A stretch of DNA of 64,000 nucleotides from Deuterostichococcus epilithicus (lineage: Eukaryota; Chlorophyta; Trebouxiophyceae; Prasiolales; Stichococcaceae). Shown here piece after piece: positions 13,201-23,895 of this stretch. The notes beneath the pieces were generated by a model. That model was not told where the DNA came from. It worked only from the letters and a program-made list of their open reading frames with translations, and searched no databases. The position numbers and the translations under genes are program-made. The number at the start of each line of letters is the position of its first letter. Position 1 is the first letter of the stretch. Location of the stretch: the NCBI GenBank assembly GCA_033439295.1, contig JAVTLE010000010.1, positions 1,860,001 through 1,924,000 of the forward strand. Reading direction: 5' to 3'.

Positions 13201-13787
13201 ATTCCTATCCGGGTCACCTGCTGTTGGCATCTGAATCTCGGTGCTCCAGCGCTAGATGGCAAGGTGCCTGCCTGCTTGCCCGACTGCGATCTTGTCTCCC
13301 ACTTGCACTTCTGCAGGGCACTTCCATGCATGGTTGTTGTTGATCGCGGTTGATCCATCTCACAAATGGCACATTGCAGGTACCAAACTCTCAACACGGC
13401 AGCGATGCGGCTGCTGCCGCCATCCGGCGGCCTGCTCATGACATGCTCCTGCAGCGGCGCCATGAAGCAGAGCAGCGGGCAGTTCCTGGCGATGCTCCAG
13501 GCGAGCGAGGGCGGCATGCTCAGAAACAGCAGCGCACGGCTGCGGACGTTGTGCACATGCAAATTCACTTGCTGTGTATCAGCAGAGCACCTGCCTTGCA
13601 AACAGGCGTGCAGTGAGAGGTTGATCAGCGAGATTCACTTGTGCTTGCTGCTGTGCAGGGGGCGGCAGTGTCTGCACGGCGGCGTGTGTCCGTCCTGCGG
13701 GAAGCGGGACCCTCAGCGTGCCACCCCATTGATGCAGCGTATCCTGAGGGGAACTATCTCACAAACATGCTGGTGTCTGTCACTTGA
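10249..13787 (+). CDS. RlmI-like PUA/SAM-dependent rRNA cytosine methyltransferase, probably organellar
   Basis: Class I methyltransferase of the RlmI (YccW) family, which makes m5C in large-subunit rRNA. Exons: 10249-10892, 11221-11373, 11574-11657, 11915-12044, 12175-12295, 12472-12606, 12796-12908, 13051-13145, 13380-13500, 13659-13787; they sum to 575 codons. The PUA domain starts at [17 protein letters not shown]. The family blocks [12 protein letters not shown] and [12 protein letters not shown] follow, then SAM motif I ([15 protein letters not shown]), the [14 protein letters not shown] motif and the TCSCSG active-site segment. The end [10 protein letters not shown] fits the family C-terminus. 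The long N-terminal extension looks like a transit peptide. The true start is uncertain (10249, 10309 or 10474, or a first exon spliced to about 10697). Two introns start with GC (12909, 13501). One N lies just before exon 4. Confidence 0.88.
10920..11020 (+). repeat. Intronic echoes of the RlmI-like exon-1 end
   Basis: Intron 1 carries two to three degenerate copies of the exon-1 terminus and its donor. The exon ends [10 protein letters not shown] at 10865-10892. A near copy encoding [10 protein letters not shown] lies at about 10950-10980, with weaker partial copies at about 10920-10948 and 10984-11020. Confidence 0.7.
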
Positions 13788-14059
13788 AGCGTTCACCCTT
13801 AATGGATCCTCAACCAGAATTAACTGTTGAAGCATGCACCCAATTCAATTCTGACCACAGATTCAGAGCCCCTCGTCCAATCGTCGCATGCGAAGATTGC
13901 ATGCAAAAGGTCCATCAAGCTCATGCGTCTGCGCAGCACAATGTGTGCTAAGGAATCAATCACGAAGGCCACGGCTGCTGAGGAAGTTCACGATGCCCTA
14001 AGTGCGGCATATTAGCTTTATAGTTGATCACAGAGCGCAGCAGCCTTATGACAAGCTGA

Positions 14060-15691
14060 TCAGTTCCAATGCTTGACCCTCTCCTGGATGACCTGCCGGT
14101 CCTGGTCGTTCAGGGAGGCGAAGGCGTGCTCGGGCAGGCGCTCAAACTCGCTGAAGTCGCGAGTGTCCAGCACATCGAATGTGGCGCCTGCGGAAAGGAT
14201 GCTGCACATGACGATGCTGCGCATGACGACAGACCATCGTGCACAGCGCCAGGAGCCATGTGTTTTACCGTGCACACATCCGTGCATCCTGCTGAATGGT
14301 TGACACATGCCATCGGTGCACACCACATAGTATGAATTTGCCAGCGGCGCGCACCGCGAATCGCATGCTTCTTGGGCCCGCATGGTCGGATGTCCGTCAG
14401 GAACTTGTAGGCGTCATCCAGTTCCTTGCCGCCAAACCAGAACAAGTAGGCGATGCACACCTGAAGTGTCGCAAGCCAGGTCAGCACAACATGCAGAAGG
14501 GCGCCCACCTGACTGGCGGTCACGAGTCCCGAATGCAGCTGCATCCGTTCTAGCCTCAATGCTGGAGGCGCATGCAAGGCAGGTGCAGGAGTTGGGCTGG
14601 AGAGGCAACTTGCCGCCGGCGCCCTGCCCAGCCCAGCCGTGCAGTGGACGTACACCCTGGGCGCAACAAGGGTCTGATGCATCAGTGGGGCGCGGGCGAT
14701 GGGCGCCAGAGTGCACAGCTAGTACACTTTGCTGCGACTGAGCGGCGCAGACTCGTGCCCCAAGGATGCAAGCATATAAGTGATACGCACTTCTTGCCAT
14801 CCTGAAGGGCTTCTGCCACCACCCGCACAGCCGAGGGCAGCACCTTGCGCAGGCTGTGCGGGTCAAAGTCCACAGCCTGCAAGGGGATCAGAGCAATTCT
14901 AGTCAGGCGTCCAAGCAACCAAGCTGTAAGGTCTCGGTGTCTTCAGAGTTTGATCTGGTTCACGTTTCGACAACTGAGCTGATGCACAGGCTGATCACCG
15001 GCCGCCTGACAATCTCCACGCCATGCGCCACGGCGCGGTGGTAGATGCTGTGGAAGTCAACATTCCAGTAGTGGAAGTCCTCGTTCTGCTGCAGCTGCGG
15101 CAGTTGACAGAGCCACGGTCGGGTCTCAGCCACGACTCCTTTCCATTGCAGAAGGGCAAATCCGGGACAGGCCTCAGTTGGAGCTGCTTTGTTGAAGGCG
15201 GTGACTCACATTCAGCACAATGTCCACGCTCTCGTGGAAGTGCAGGAAGTCCAGGTCGGACACGTTGCGCGGCATCGTGCCGCAAACAAGGCCGGGCACG
15301 ATCTCGTGGTAGTACAAACCGCGGTCGTAGTGATAGGTGTACGCATCTGCAGCAGGTGACGGTGTCGCTCAGGAGGCGCGGCGGGCCGCCATGGGCTCAG
15401 CAAAACCAGCTGTGTGTGTCATTGCACAAGGCACCAGCCACCTCAGGCAGTGAAAGCTGATGGGAACGCATCCGCAGTACACGTGCCATCAGGCATGCTG
15501 CCACCTGCATTCTCCCAGCCCATCTGCTGCGCCATCCGCTGGTTGTACGAGTCAGTACGTGCAGCCTCGGCCTCGTCGGTCGCCAGGCTCCAGCAAGCGG
15601 CTTTTCGATGTTGCCTGCTGGCTCTCCTGAATGGTTGCTGCGACTGCGCAGCCTGGCTCAGCAGGCAGCTGGGCGCTCGGTGCTGCGGCAT
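14060..15691 (-). CDS. LSF2: LSF2-like phosphoglucan (starch) phosphatase, chloroplast
   Basis: Dual-specificity phosphatase of the SEX4/LSF2 group, which removes phosphate from starch glucans in the chloroplast (family knowledge). Exons, minus strand: 15691-15505, 15346-15210, 15094-14999, 14876-14791, 14656-14614, 14460-14355, 14187-14060; 260 residues. The first about 45 residues are Ser/Arg/Gln-rich and lack acidic residues until ATDEAEAA, as in a transit peptide. Next come the LSF2-type YHYDRGLYYHEIVPGL entry, the LHFHESVDIVLN strand, VDFDPHSLRKVLPSAV and the catalytic loop VHCTAGLGRAPA (Cys and Arg kept). After that come RPCGPKKHAIRGATFDVLD and the LPEHAF...VIQERV tail typical of LSF2. 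No CBM48 follows, which argues for LSF2 over SEX4. The donor at 14613 reads GCAAGT (GC-AG intron). ATGs at 15790 and 15748 are alternative starts. Confidence 0.93.
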
Positions 15692-16478
15692 GATGTGCGC
15701 GACGGCAGTGCTCCGGGAGCACCGCAATACATGTGACAAAGATTTCATGCCGTCAAATGAGATAGCCAGCCAGAGCTGGTATGGTTTCAAGTTGTGGCGT
15801 CAAACACTGTGTCACCGGAGCATCATGGTGACTTTGCAAGTCAAGTGAGGCGATCGAGGAGGGCTCTCGACAGCGCTCAGCAGCCTCGACCGTGGTTTGT
15901 TAATACAGTTTGTATTGAAACGTGATGTAGAGAAGACCTGCACTGGTGCAATTGAGAATGTGATGCCGGTGCTATCTGGTGCAGGCATCTTTCCATTGCT
16001 TGTAAACCGGAACAGGCGAACAGCCATGAAATGCTCAACTTTTACTAATCTTGTGTATCCACCCCTGAGCAGGGATATATAGATATGTGAAGAAAAGGCA
16101 GGATCTAAATACCCCCGCCCTGGATCTCTAGTGCACGAGGCCGGCACACGCCGCATTGTATTGTCAGAACATCGGGTTCCAGCAGCTGCCAACTTGCAAG
16201 TAGTGTTCATGGGCAGAAAGAAAGTGTATGGCAAAGTCTCGCGGCCTTGCAGCGGGTCATCGCTCAAGCCGATGGGACCGACACCATGCAACACATCAGC
16301 AAGTTACCAAAGACGAGTAGTCCATTCATCTTGAAGCCGGTATCAAATATAACAACGCTAGTGTACAAATCGGCAGATGTTTTCGAGCATTGCACAGTCT
16401 GGGTACTGATCCAGCTCGCAGCCAGCTCGAGCAGCGGAGCTTGGGACCTTGACTTTGCTGGAGCTCTCGGGTCTTGGC
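15692..16478. other. Intergenic between LSF2-like start and VIT-like stop
   Basis: It holds the 5' side of the LSF2-like gene and the 3' side of the VIT-like gene, both on the minus strand. It is more AT-rich than the coding regions. No domain-bearing frame was seen on either strand. Confidence 0.5.
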
Positions 16479-18442
16479 TTAGCTCTCGGCCAGCGCGAAC
16501 AGCCTACCGGCGCCGTATGTGATGGCCATGGCAAGCCAGCCTCCCAGCAGCACACGGGCGGCGGGCTTGACCATGCCGGCGCCGCCGAGCCAGGCGCCGA
16601 TGGCACCGAACGCCGCCAGCGCCACCGTCGACGTCACGACCAGCGAGATGAGGCGGTCCTTGTGCTGCTTGATGAACGCGGCTGCCAGCAGCGGGACGCC
16701 TGCAGCGGCAACAGTCAGAGTACATTCAAGGAGGTGCCCACAATGTGGCGCGGGCTGCTTCGGGTTTTGCAGCCTGTCACCCGTCTGTGCAGCTAAATTT
16801 AGAACGATCCATACCTGCTCCGACGACAAAGGCAACAGCCGAGCTGGCAGCGGCCTGCCAGGGGTTGGACAGGTCATCGAGGTCGATGCCCTGTTGCGGC
16901 ACAATCGCAGCGTCAGCATGTGGCGATCATGTGTGGACCTACTTGGTCAGAAGGCACAGCGTCAACAGGATGTCTCTGGCGGTGCACACACGATGCTTCG
17001 TGCAAGCAGCAGCAGCAGCAGCAGCATGACTCGCACCAGCTCGTCGCGGGCGTGCGCGCGAATGACGTCCTTCTCGGTCAGCTCGACAGCGACCTGATGG
17101 GCCAGCCGCGGCGACAGCCCGCGGTCCCTGTAGATTTCGGCCAGTTCCCGCAGCTCCCGCCGCTGCGCCTCGGGTCCTACGTCACCATGTCAGCATGCAA
17201 TCTGGTCCTGCAGCGAGTGTTGCATTCTGGCCTTGCGTTTGGGTCCTGTCTCATCATGCAGCATGCAGCTTCGAGTGCCTTCCACGCCCTGCTGTGGCTG
17301 TGACTTTTCAGCTGCCGGTCAGTAAAACCCAGCAGGGCGTCAAGCAGCGTTGCAGCTGTGGGTGGCAGCCAGCACAGCGGCGCAGCACCAGCTGCAGCAG
17401 CCAGCAAGCTCTGTCACACGGCAGCGGCGGCGCCAAGGACGGTGCAGTGGCCACAGCAACGCTGTGGCAGCAGAGCGGGCACGGGTCGGGAGCGCACCCT
17501 TGGCCTGCTCAGCGACCTCGCGGGCAATATCGGCCTTTTCGGCGTCGCGCTGCGAGGAGACGGAGATGAACTCGCCGACGGCCATGGACAGGGCACCGCC
17601 TACCAGCCCAGCGAGGCCTGCCAGCACTAGCGTGCTCAGCTTGTTGCTGCCGCCGCCCACGCCTGCGACACTCGGCCCCTCGAGGTGAGCAAGCCCTGAT
17701 CGCGCCTCCTTTGTGACCCCCAACTGCAGCAAGCGCGCTTCCCGCGGTGCAGATGCAACAAGTAGGCGCATGTGGAAAGCTTTCAGCATGTGCAGGATCC
17801 GGGGTTGCTGCAAAACAGCTCCGTTGCTTGGCCACGCACCCAGCATCAGCGAGGCTGTCGACACCAGGCCTGCGCACAGTGTGCGGCAGCATCAGCGTCG
17901 GCAGTGGTATGAACGGGGAAGGAGGGACTTGTTGTCAGCATCGAGCAGTCCTGGTGGCGCTGCTGTGCTTCGCAGCAGGGTGCCTCACAACCAGCCAACT
18001 GCAGCCGAACTGGGCAGGCCCTGCATGCAAACGTCAGCCGGCACGCATGCCCGCACCATCGTTGGCGCCCAGCACGCCTGCAAATACAACAAGAAATGCT
18101 CGGTCAGCAACTGCTATGACCTGACTCGATTCTTTGTTTTCTTTGCGACCTGCAGTTTCAGCAGCAGCATGGCTAGCGAAAGCCCTGCCAGCGGCATGCA
18201 ATGCAAGGTGGCAGTGGAGGCGAGTGGAAGGGCGCACCGGCTCGCAGCCAGGGTGCGCGGCTGCTGAAGTGCGGATGAGGGTGCGGCGGGCTGGGCCCTG
18301 AGAGCAGCTCCTCGGCCTGCTCCAGGTCAGTCTGCACCGACAGGCGGCTGCAATCTTTGGGCCGCACCGTCAGGGCCAAACTGGATGGGGGCGTGGGCGC
18401 CTGTTCAGGCAGCCCTGCCTGCGACTTGGTGACCGGCAGCAT
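16479..18442 (-). CDS. VIT/CCC1-family vacuolar iron-manganese transporter
   Basis: Membrane transporter that moves Fe2+ or Mn2+ into the vacuole or a similar store (family knowledge). Exons, minus strand: 18442-18238, 18077-18057, 17869-17840, 17662-17498, 17176-17037, 16890-16815, 16699-16479; 285 residues. The joined exons give the signature WLRAGVLGANDGLVSTASLM, then GALSMAVGEFISVSSQRDAE with the conserved acidic and Met residues. A charged loop follows (RELAEIYRDRGLSPRLA...AVELTEKD), then the final helices (SSAVAFVVGAGVPLLAA, TSTVALAAFGAIGAWLGG). It has the charged segment between helices 2 and 3 of bacterial and VTL-type members. Exons 2 and 3 are only 21 and 30 nt. An AGC run lies in the intron at 17005-17025. 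Confidence 0.95.
17005..17025. repeat. (AGC)7 microsatellite
   Basis: Seven perfect AGC units lie in the intron between the fifth and sixth exons of the VIT-like gene, just past the donor. Confidence 0.9.
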
Positions 18443-18738
18443 ACTGAATCGAAGACTTCTATGATGTCCTCGAAGCGCTGCGAGCCCGTGGTGAGTGCCT
18501 CGAGTCGCTCCCGGCCCGTAGTCGTGCTGATTTTCGTCCGAAACCTTCGTGGCGATTCACGGGAATCCAGTCTGGAAACACTCGTAGGCTCTCTCATTGG
18601 AGCCGACCTGCCAAAATGCGCTCCCCAATCCAGCCACCTCTCCGTTTGCCACACAGCGAGATGGGCCTTCAGAAATCTGCATCCCGGCATGCACCAGCTA
18701 CCACGGTGGCTGCATTTGCGGTGCTTCACACACGTTTT

Positions 18739-18898
18739 ACGCTGCAGCACCTACCCACACTTTGTAACTGGTGTGACTTTGTAGGAAATTTGGTAAATAC
18801 GCCGCAGCACCTACCCACACTTTGTAACTGGTGTGACTATGTAAGAAATTTGCTAAATACGCTGCAGCACCTACCCACACTTTGTAACTGGTGTGACA
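18739..18898. repeat. 60-bp tandem repeat in a divergent promoter
   Basis: About 2.7 copies of a 60-bp unit; copies begin near 18741, 18801 and 18861. The shared core CTACCCACACTTTGTAACTG is unchanged in all three and the AT-rich spacers differ slightly. It lies between the divergent starts of the VIT-like gene (18442) and the YABBY-like gene (19101). Confidence 0.93.
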
Positions 18899-19100
18899 GC
18901 AACTCATGACGTACTCGCCTCCGTAGGCCCTCTCTTTACGTTCTCGAGCTTTCTGGGACTGCCATAAGTAGCGTCCAGCTGCACGTCGAGCTCGCTGCCT
19001 CACCCCCGCCTGCTGTTCTTGCGGCGGAATCGCACATCCAGCGAAGCGCTGCGTTGTCAGAGGGCAAAGATAGCAGCTTTGCCCTTGCGGCGCAACTTGG

Positions 19101-22100
19101 GTGCAGCAACGCAACATGGCCGGGGCGCCTGGGTGGACGACGGCACCAAAAACGTCCGCAGCTGAACGGGTTGGCAGTCACCAACCGGCCACCTACCCTG
19201 TGCGCGTCCAATGTGAGGCGGGCGACTGCGGTGCTGCATTAGAGGTGCGTTTGAAATCTGCCCATATAATGCAAGTCAGGCCTGCCGAAGCTGCATGTTT
19301 TGCCGCCGAGCCTGCAGGCCACACGTCATTCCGATAGATAGCCTGAGGCCAGTGTTGTGTACTAGCTGATCAGGTCGAGATGTACTAGCTGCTGAGCTGG
19401 ACTCAGCGGACACCCTCCGTATTGAAGGCAGTGTCCGGGTCCCCAGGTTAACATGCCCTCGAGCCAGTTGCTGGGCGAGCCAGTCACTGTCCGGTGCGGC
19501 AGCTGTGGCAGGTGCGCCGCTGCTGTCATAAACCTCACAGCATCCTCAACTTCTCCATACCTGGACTGTGCAATGCACGTTATGTCTGCGATGCATACCA
19601 AGGTGCTGGTGTCTGCGCTGCATGGTCGAATTGCGGTCGCAACACCCGAAGCGCCACCCGAGCTGAGCTGGTTGTGCAAACCGTAGGCACCTGTCGGTCA
19701 GCCTCCTGGAGCCGATCACGATGCGGGAGTTTCAGGCGGGGCAGCGGGCGCGGCAGCAGGCGCGCCACATGCAGCAGCAGGCGGCGATGCGGCAGCAGCA
19801 GGCGGCGGCACACGCTGCGCAGCTGGAGGCGCGACGTGCGGCGGCCGCCCAGCGGCAGATGCGGCTGGCTGCAGAGCAGCGGCAAGCGCTGCCGGGCGCC
19901 TGGCAGCTGCCGGATCTCGGCCCGCCGGGCTGGGCACCGCACCCGGTTGCGTCATCGTGGCATGCGCCGGATCAGGCCGCATCCGTCTCAGGGTGGCAGC
20001 ACGGAGGCGGCGGCGACCTGCGCGGCGGCGCCGGAGGGCTGCAGCAGGATGTTCCATCGCTGCGTGCATCGCCGCCACCTGCCGCCGCTGAGGCATCGCA
20101 GACCACTGCGGAGGCCATCGCTGCTGCGTTTCAGGCCGGCGCCGCCTCCGGGCTGGGCGCCATGGCCTCGCTATCGGCGTGGCACCTTCCTGCTGCCAGC
20201 GGCGGCGAGTCTGGCCCTCCGGGCGCTGACGCCGCCCGCCGCGGGAACAGCAACGGTGGCATCAACAGCAGCGGTGCCGCCGCTGCCGCATTGCAGCAGC
20301 AGCCGCCGCCGCCGCTGCGCCATGCCGGCAGCTCCATGAATTTTGCGCTGCCGAGTCCCTCGGTACTGCAGCCTCCGAGTCCTGGCGCGCTGATCGATGG
20401 CCGGCGCACCAGTCGCTCGACGCTCGACGTCGCCGCGATGCCGCCGCGCGCCGCGCCAGACGCCTGGCAAGCGGTTGCAGAGGCGGACGCGCGGGCGCCA
20501 GCAGGAGAGCGTGGCAGCGGCTGCACGGGCACAGGGCCGGCGCCGGCGTCGCTCTGGAACCTGCCCAGCTTTGACGCCTCGCAGCTGGCCACCCTGCAGC
20601 GGCTGCAGAGCCTGGATGGCGGACCACTGGCGGCGGGCAGCGGCAGCCTGCTGCACTTGCCCAGCATCGAAACGTGGCAGCTGGCGGCGCTCCAGCAGCT
20701 GCCGAGCATCGATGCCGCCCAGCTGGCGAGCCTGCAGGGCAGCCCCACGCACACACCAAGCAGCGGCGCAGCGGCGACGACGCCAGCGCCAGGTTCGGGC
20801 TGGAACCTGCCTAGCACGCACCAGGTGGGGACGTTGACTAAATCCAGGTTCCAAGATCTACAAGAATGGATGGTATCTCTGCTCAGGCGAGTGAACCAAC
20901 ATATTGGCTGACACAGGCCAGGTGTCGCTCGATGGGCTTCCCGGAAACTGGATGACGATTGGGGTCTGCAAGGCCATTGACAGCCTTGTAGGTTGCTGAA
21001 AAGGTGTGTTGAATGCTCGGCAGACTGTTGTGCTTGAGCTCGCGAGTCCAGTGAAAAGTTTAGCAAGGGACTTGTTCCCAGCTGCAGTCAGGGAGTCCTG
21101 GCGAGTCTGCGGGCGCCGAGCTGATTCAAGCCGGCCCGCGGTCGACTTCGGACCCGCTGCACATCAGCCCGCTGGTCGTGACTACAGTTTGGGCAGCGCA
21201 GAGCGAGCTCGGGCTGCGGCACTTGGCGCAACCCAGCGGCGCGACCAGGCCTCGGTGGCCTCCCGTCAACCTGCGGCCGCCGCAGGTGGCTTCCGACGGA
21301 CCGCCGCCGCCGACGCTGCGGCCTCTGCCGCGGACAGAGCCTCTGGCGTGGCAGAGCCAATTCGGCGAAGGCGATCCCGGCGTCGCCGCCCAACTGACGA
21401 TCCAATGGACGCTGGCGCCGGGCCAGGGCATGGATCAGGCATTTGGTGCTGCACCCCGGCCAGGTGCTGCCGGCGGCGGCGGTGACGTGGCGGCCGGCGC
21501 TACTCGACACACCGTTAGGGCCGCAGCCGCTGCTGACGCCGGCGCAGACGCCGCATTCAGCAGCCAGGCGGCTATGGCGCGGATCAACAGGCAGCTGGCG
21601 GCGCTGCGCGACGGCTGGGATCCTTCCACTGGCGCTCCGCTTCCTCCTTCCTGGCCGGTGAGGGTATCGCGCATGTATGTTCAATGCATGCTAGAGCAGT
21701 GGCCATGCCTATTCCAGAACTGCAAAACTGACTTCAACTGCAAGCACACGATGTCAAGGTTCTTGTCATTCGGCTCCAAAGTGAACTGAGCGGTGCCGAG
21801 GCAGCAACACCTGCAGCTGCGCTGATGTGCAACAGCAGATCTGACCCTCCTGCCACTGACAATAGCACACGTTTGGGGCCCCTGCAGATTGGTCACCTGC
21901 AAGCACTGCAGATTGCTCAACTCCAGAGCTGATGCACCTGTGCACCTCACCTGCACTCTGTCATGCCACGAGCAGCAAGCACGGTAGGCAAAGGCGCTGG
22001 CTGGTGAGGAGCTAGGGGTGTTTAAAGAATCTTCCTTAAATACCCCCAGAGGAGCGCAAGGACATCTGCTGAGCGCTTTGGGCTGGTGATACGGACGCAG

Positions 22101-23093
22101 GCGGCCCAGCAGCCTCAGGGCCCGCTATTGCACCCTGGGGCCGCCGNCGNCGGCCCCACGCCGCTGAGCCGGCCGCACCCGCCTGCGGGTGACGCAGGCG
22201 GAAGCGCCGCTGCGCCTGGCCGCAAGCGCCGGCACAAGCAATCTCCAGGTGAGGGAGCCGATCGCTGGCACTGTGGCTGCGATCACCATCATGCTGCTGT
22301 GTGATTGTCGGCCTTCCCACAAATGAGAATTATGCTGCACAATGAACATGCCACCTCCAAGCTGGGTGTGAATGATGCAGGGTCTCCAAGAGCCGGCCGC
22401 GGCGCGGCGCGACGTGCGCTGCACCCTCCAGACCCTTCAGGCGCTGGCGGCGGCGCTTCTCCGTCAGACGTAGACCAGCTACCCAGCTTCGAGGAAGCCG
22501 GTGTCCCTGCCCCGCCGCCGCGCAAGCGCCCGCCGCCGCAGCCGCCGCCGCGATTCCCGCTCGAGCGGCGGCGCATCCCCTCTGAGCGGGGCTTGTCAGC
22601 ATTCCGCCCAATCCCGTCAGCGGCTGCCGCCGCCGCGGCAGACGACGGTGCATCGCCCGGCACCAGTGCGAACATTGCGGCTGTGGCCATGGAGGCAGCT
22701 GCAGCGGCGGCGGCCGCCGCGGCGGGGCCGCACACAACGGCATTCCTGTCGCACCGGCCAAGCCCGCCGCCACTGCCGCCGCCGCAGCAGCCGTCGGGGG
22801 CATCGCCGCCGCCGAGGCCGCTGCCCGCAGAGGAGGAGACCCGGCTGCTGTCCGAGGCGTCGCAGCTGGTGCACGAGTCATATGGCTTACTGTCGTCGGC
22901 AGCTCGCGCCACTCTTGCGGCGGGGCTGTCGCCAGAGGTGCCGCAGAGCGGCGCCAGCAGGCTGGTGGCGAGCGGCAGCTCGTCAGCGGCGGCGACGGCG
23001 CTGCAACCGCAGCGCCAGCAGCAGCGAGGCGCGGTCGCTGCCAGCACGCCAAGGGGCACTGTCAAGGAGCAGGAGCCGGACGCAGGCACTTGA
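19101..23093 (+). CDS. YABBY-type zinc-finger protein with Gln/Ala/Pro-rich tail
   Basis: Probably a nuclear regulator. Exons: 19101-19244, 19447-19511, 19687-20824, 21088-21657, 22050-22248, 22381-23093; 942 residues (ATG 19116 is an alternative start). Splicing exons 1-3 gives VRVQCEAGDCGAALEV, a Ser/Leu-rich linker and VTVRCGSCGRHLSVSLLEPI. This parallels the C2C2 finger of plant YABBY proteins (VQCNFCDTILAV...TVTVRCGHCTNLLSV). The finger is followed by a Gln/Arg-rich, probably coiled-coil stretch (RQQARHMQQQAAMRQQQ). Low-complexity regions come next, with repeats of the type LPSxxxxQLAxLQxL near 20565-20735. There is a basic GRKRRHK patch (possible NLS) and a C-terminal helix (EEETRLLSEASQLVHESYGLL). 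No HMG-like YABBY box was found. The role is inferred only from the finger. N bases lie near 22147-22150. Confidence 0.78.
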
Positions 23094-23895
23094 GTGGCGG
23101 CACAGCAGTAGTGTGACTTCCCAATACCACGTGCCGCCAGCGACCGGGGGAAGGTTTATGGCATGCGAACGGTTGTTTCAGCAGTGTCATGCCATTCCCA
23201 GCGGCTGGAAAGGGACACAGACACAAGGACGAATGCATTGAATCCGGTGAAGTTTCCAGCTTCGGGAAATAGCCAGGTGTGCGGTCTTGCCAGTATTGGC
23301 GGTTGCTCTGTAGATAATTTAGGTGCGTTGAAATTTCGGCAGATCTCAGCCAACCCTGCGTCTGGGATATCAATGTTGCAACAGGCGGCAACGCACACAG
23401 TACCCTGCGCGCAGGCGCACCGCTGCCAACGGTGCTGTTACGGCAATGCGTCATCATCAGGCTCTTCGATGGGTACTGTGAAATGCTCTGCCCTCGACTG
23501 CACGTTGCAGCGCGACGTGCAGCGAGCAGGCAAGTGGCAGCCAGTGCGCACGGAAAGCCAGCGGCGGTGGGGGTGAGATGATGCTTACACACGGGGTCGT
23601 GTTCGTGTCATGGTACAAAGTCGTGCGCAGCAGTTTCGCTAGAGGTGCAGACGGCATCAACTTCTCAGGTTTCAATTGCATTGGGACGCGTGTCGTCGCA
23701 GACAAGTATCGTTGCATGTTGGGAAAATCTGCAGCGCCAAGAGCTTTGACAATCGTGCGTGAAAGCAGATTGCAAATCGGGGTCCTTGTCACTGGAAGTT
23801 TGCTTCCGCGATTGTGTCTGAAACGATCACATGCCTTCTGAAATACAGATTTTATTAATACTGGAATTCACGCTGTAAAAATTGTGACGTTGAGG
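23094..23895. other. Intergenic between YABBY-like gene and next plus-strand gene
   Basis: Likely the 3' UTR of the YABBY-like gene followed by a promoter. It turns AT-richer toward 23840-23890. No protein with recognisable motifs was seen on either strand. Confidence 0.45.

Noticed and set aside
22618-22730. Poly-alanine codon runs as a possible repeat element
   Set aside because: They lie in frame within the last exon of the YABBY-like gene and are ordinary low-complexity coding sequence.
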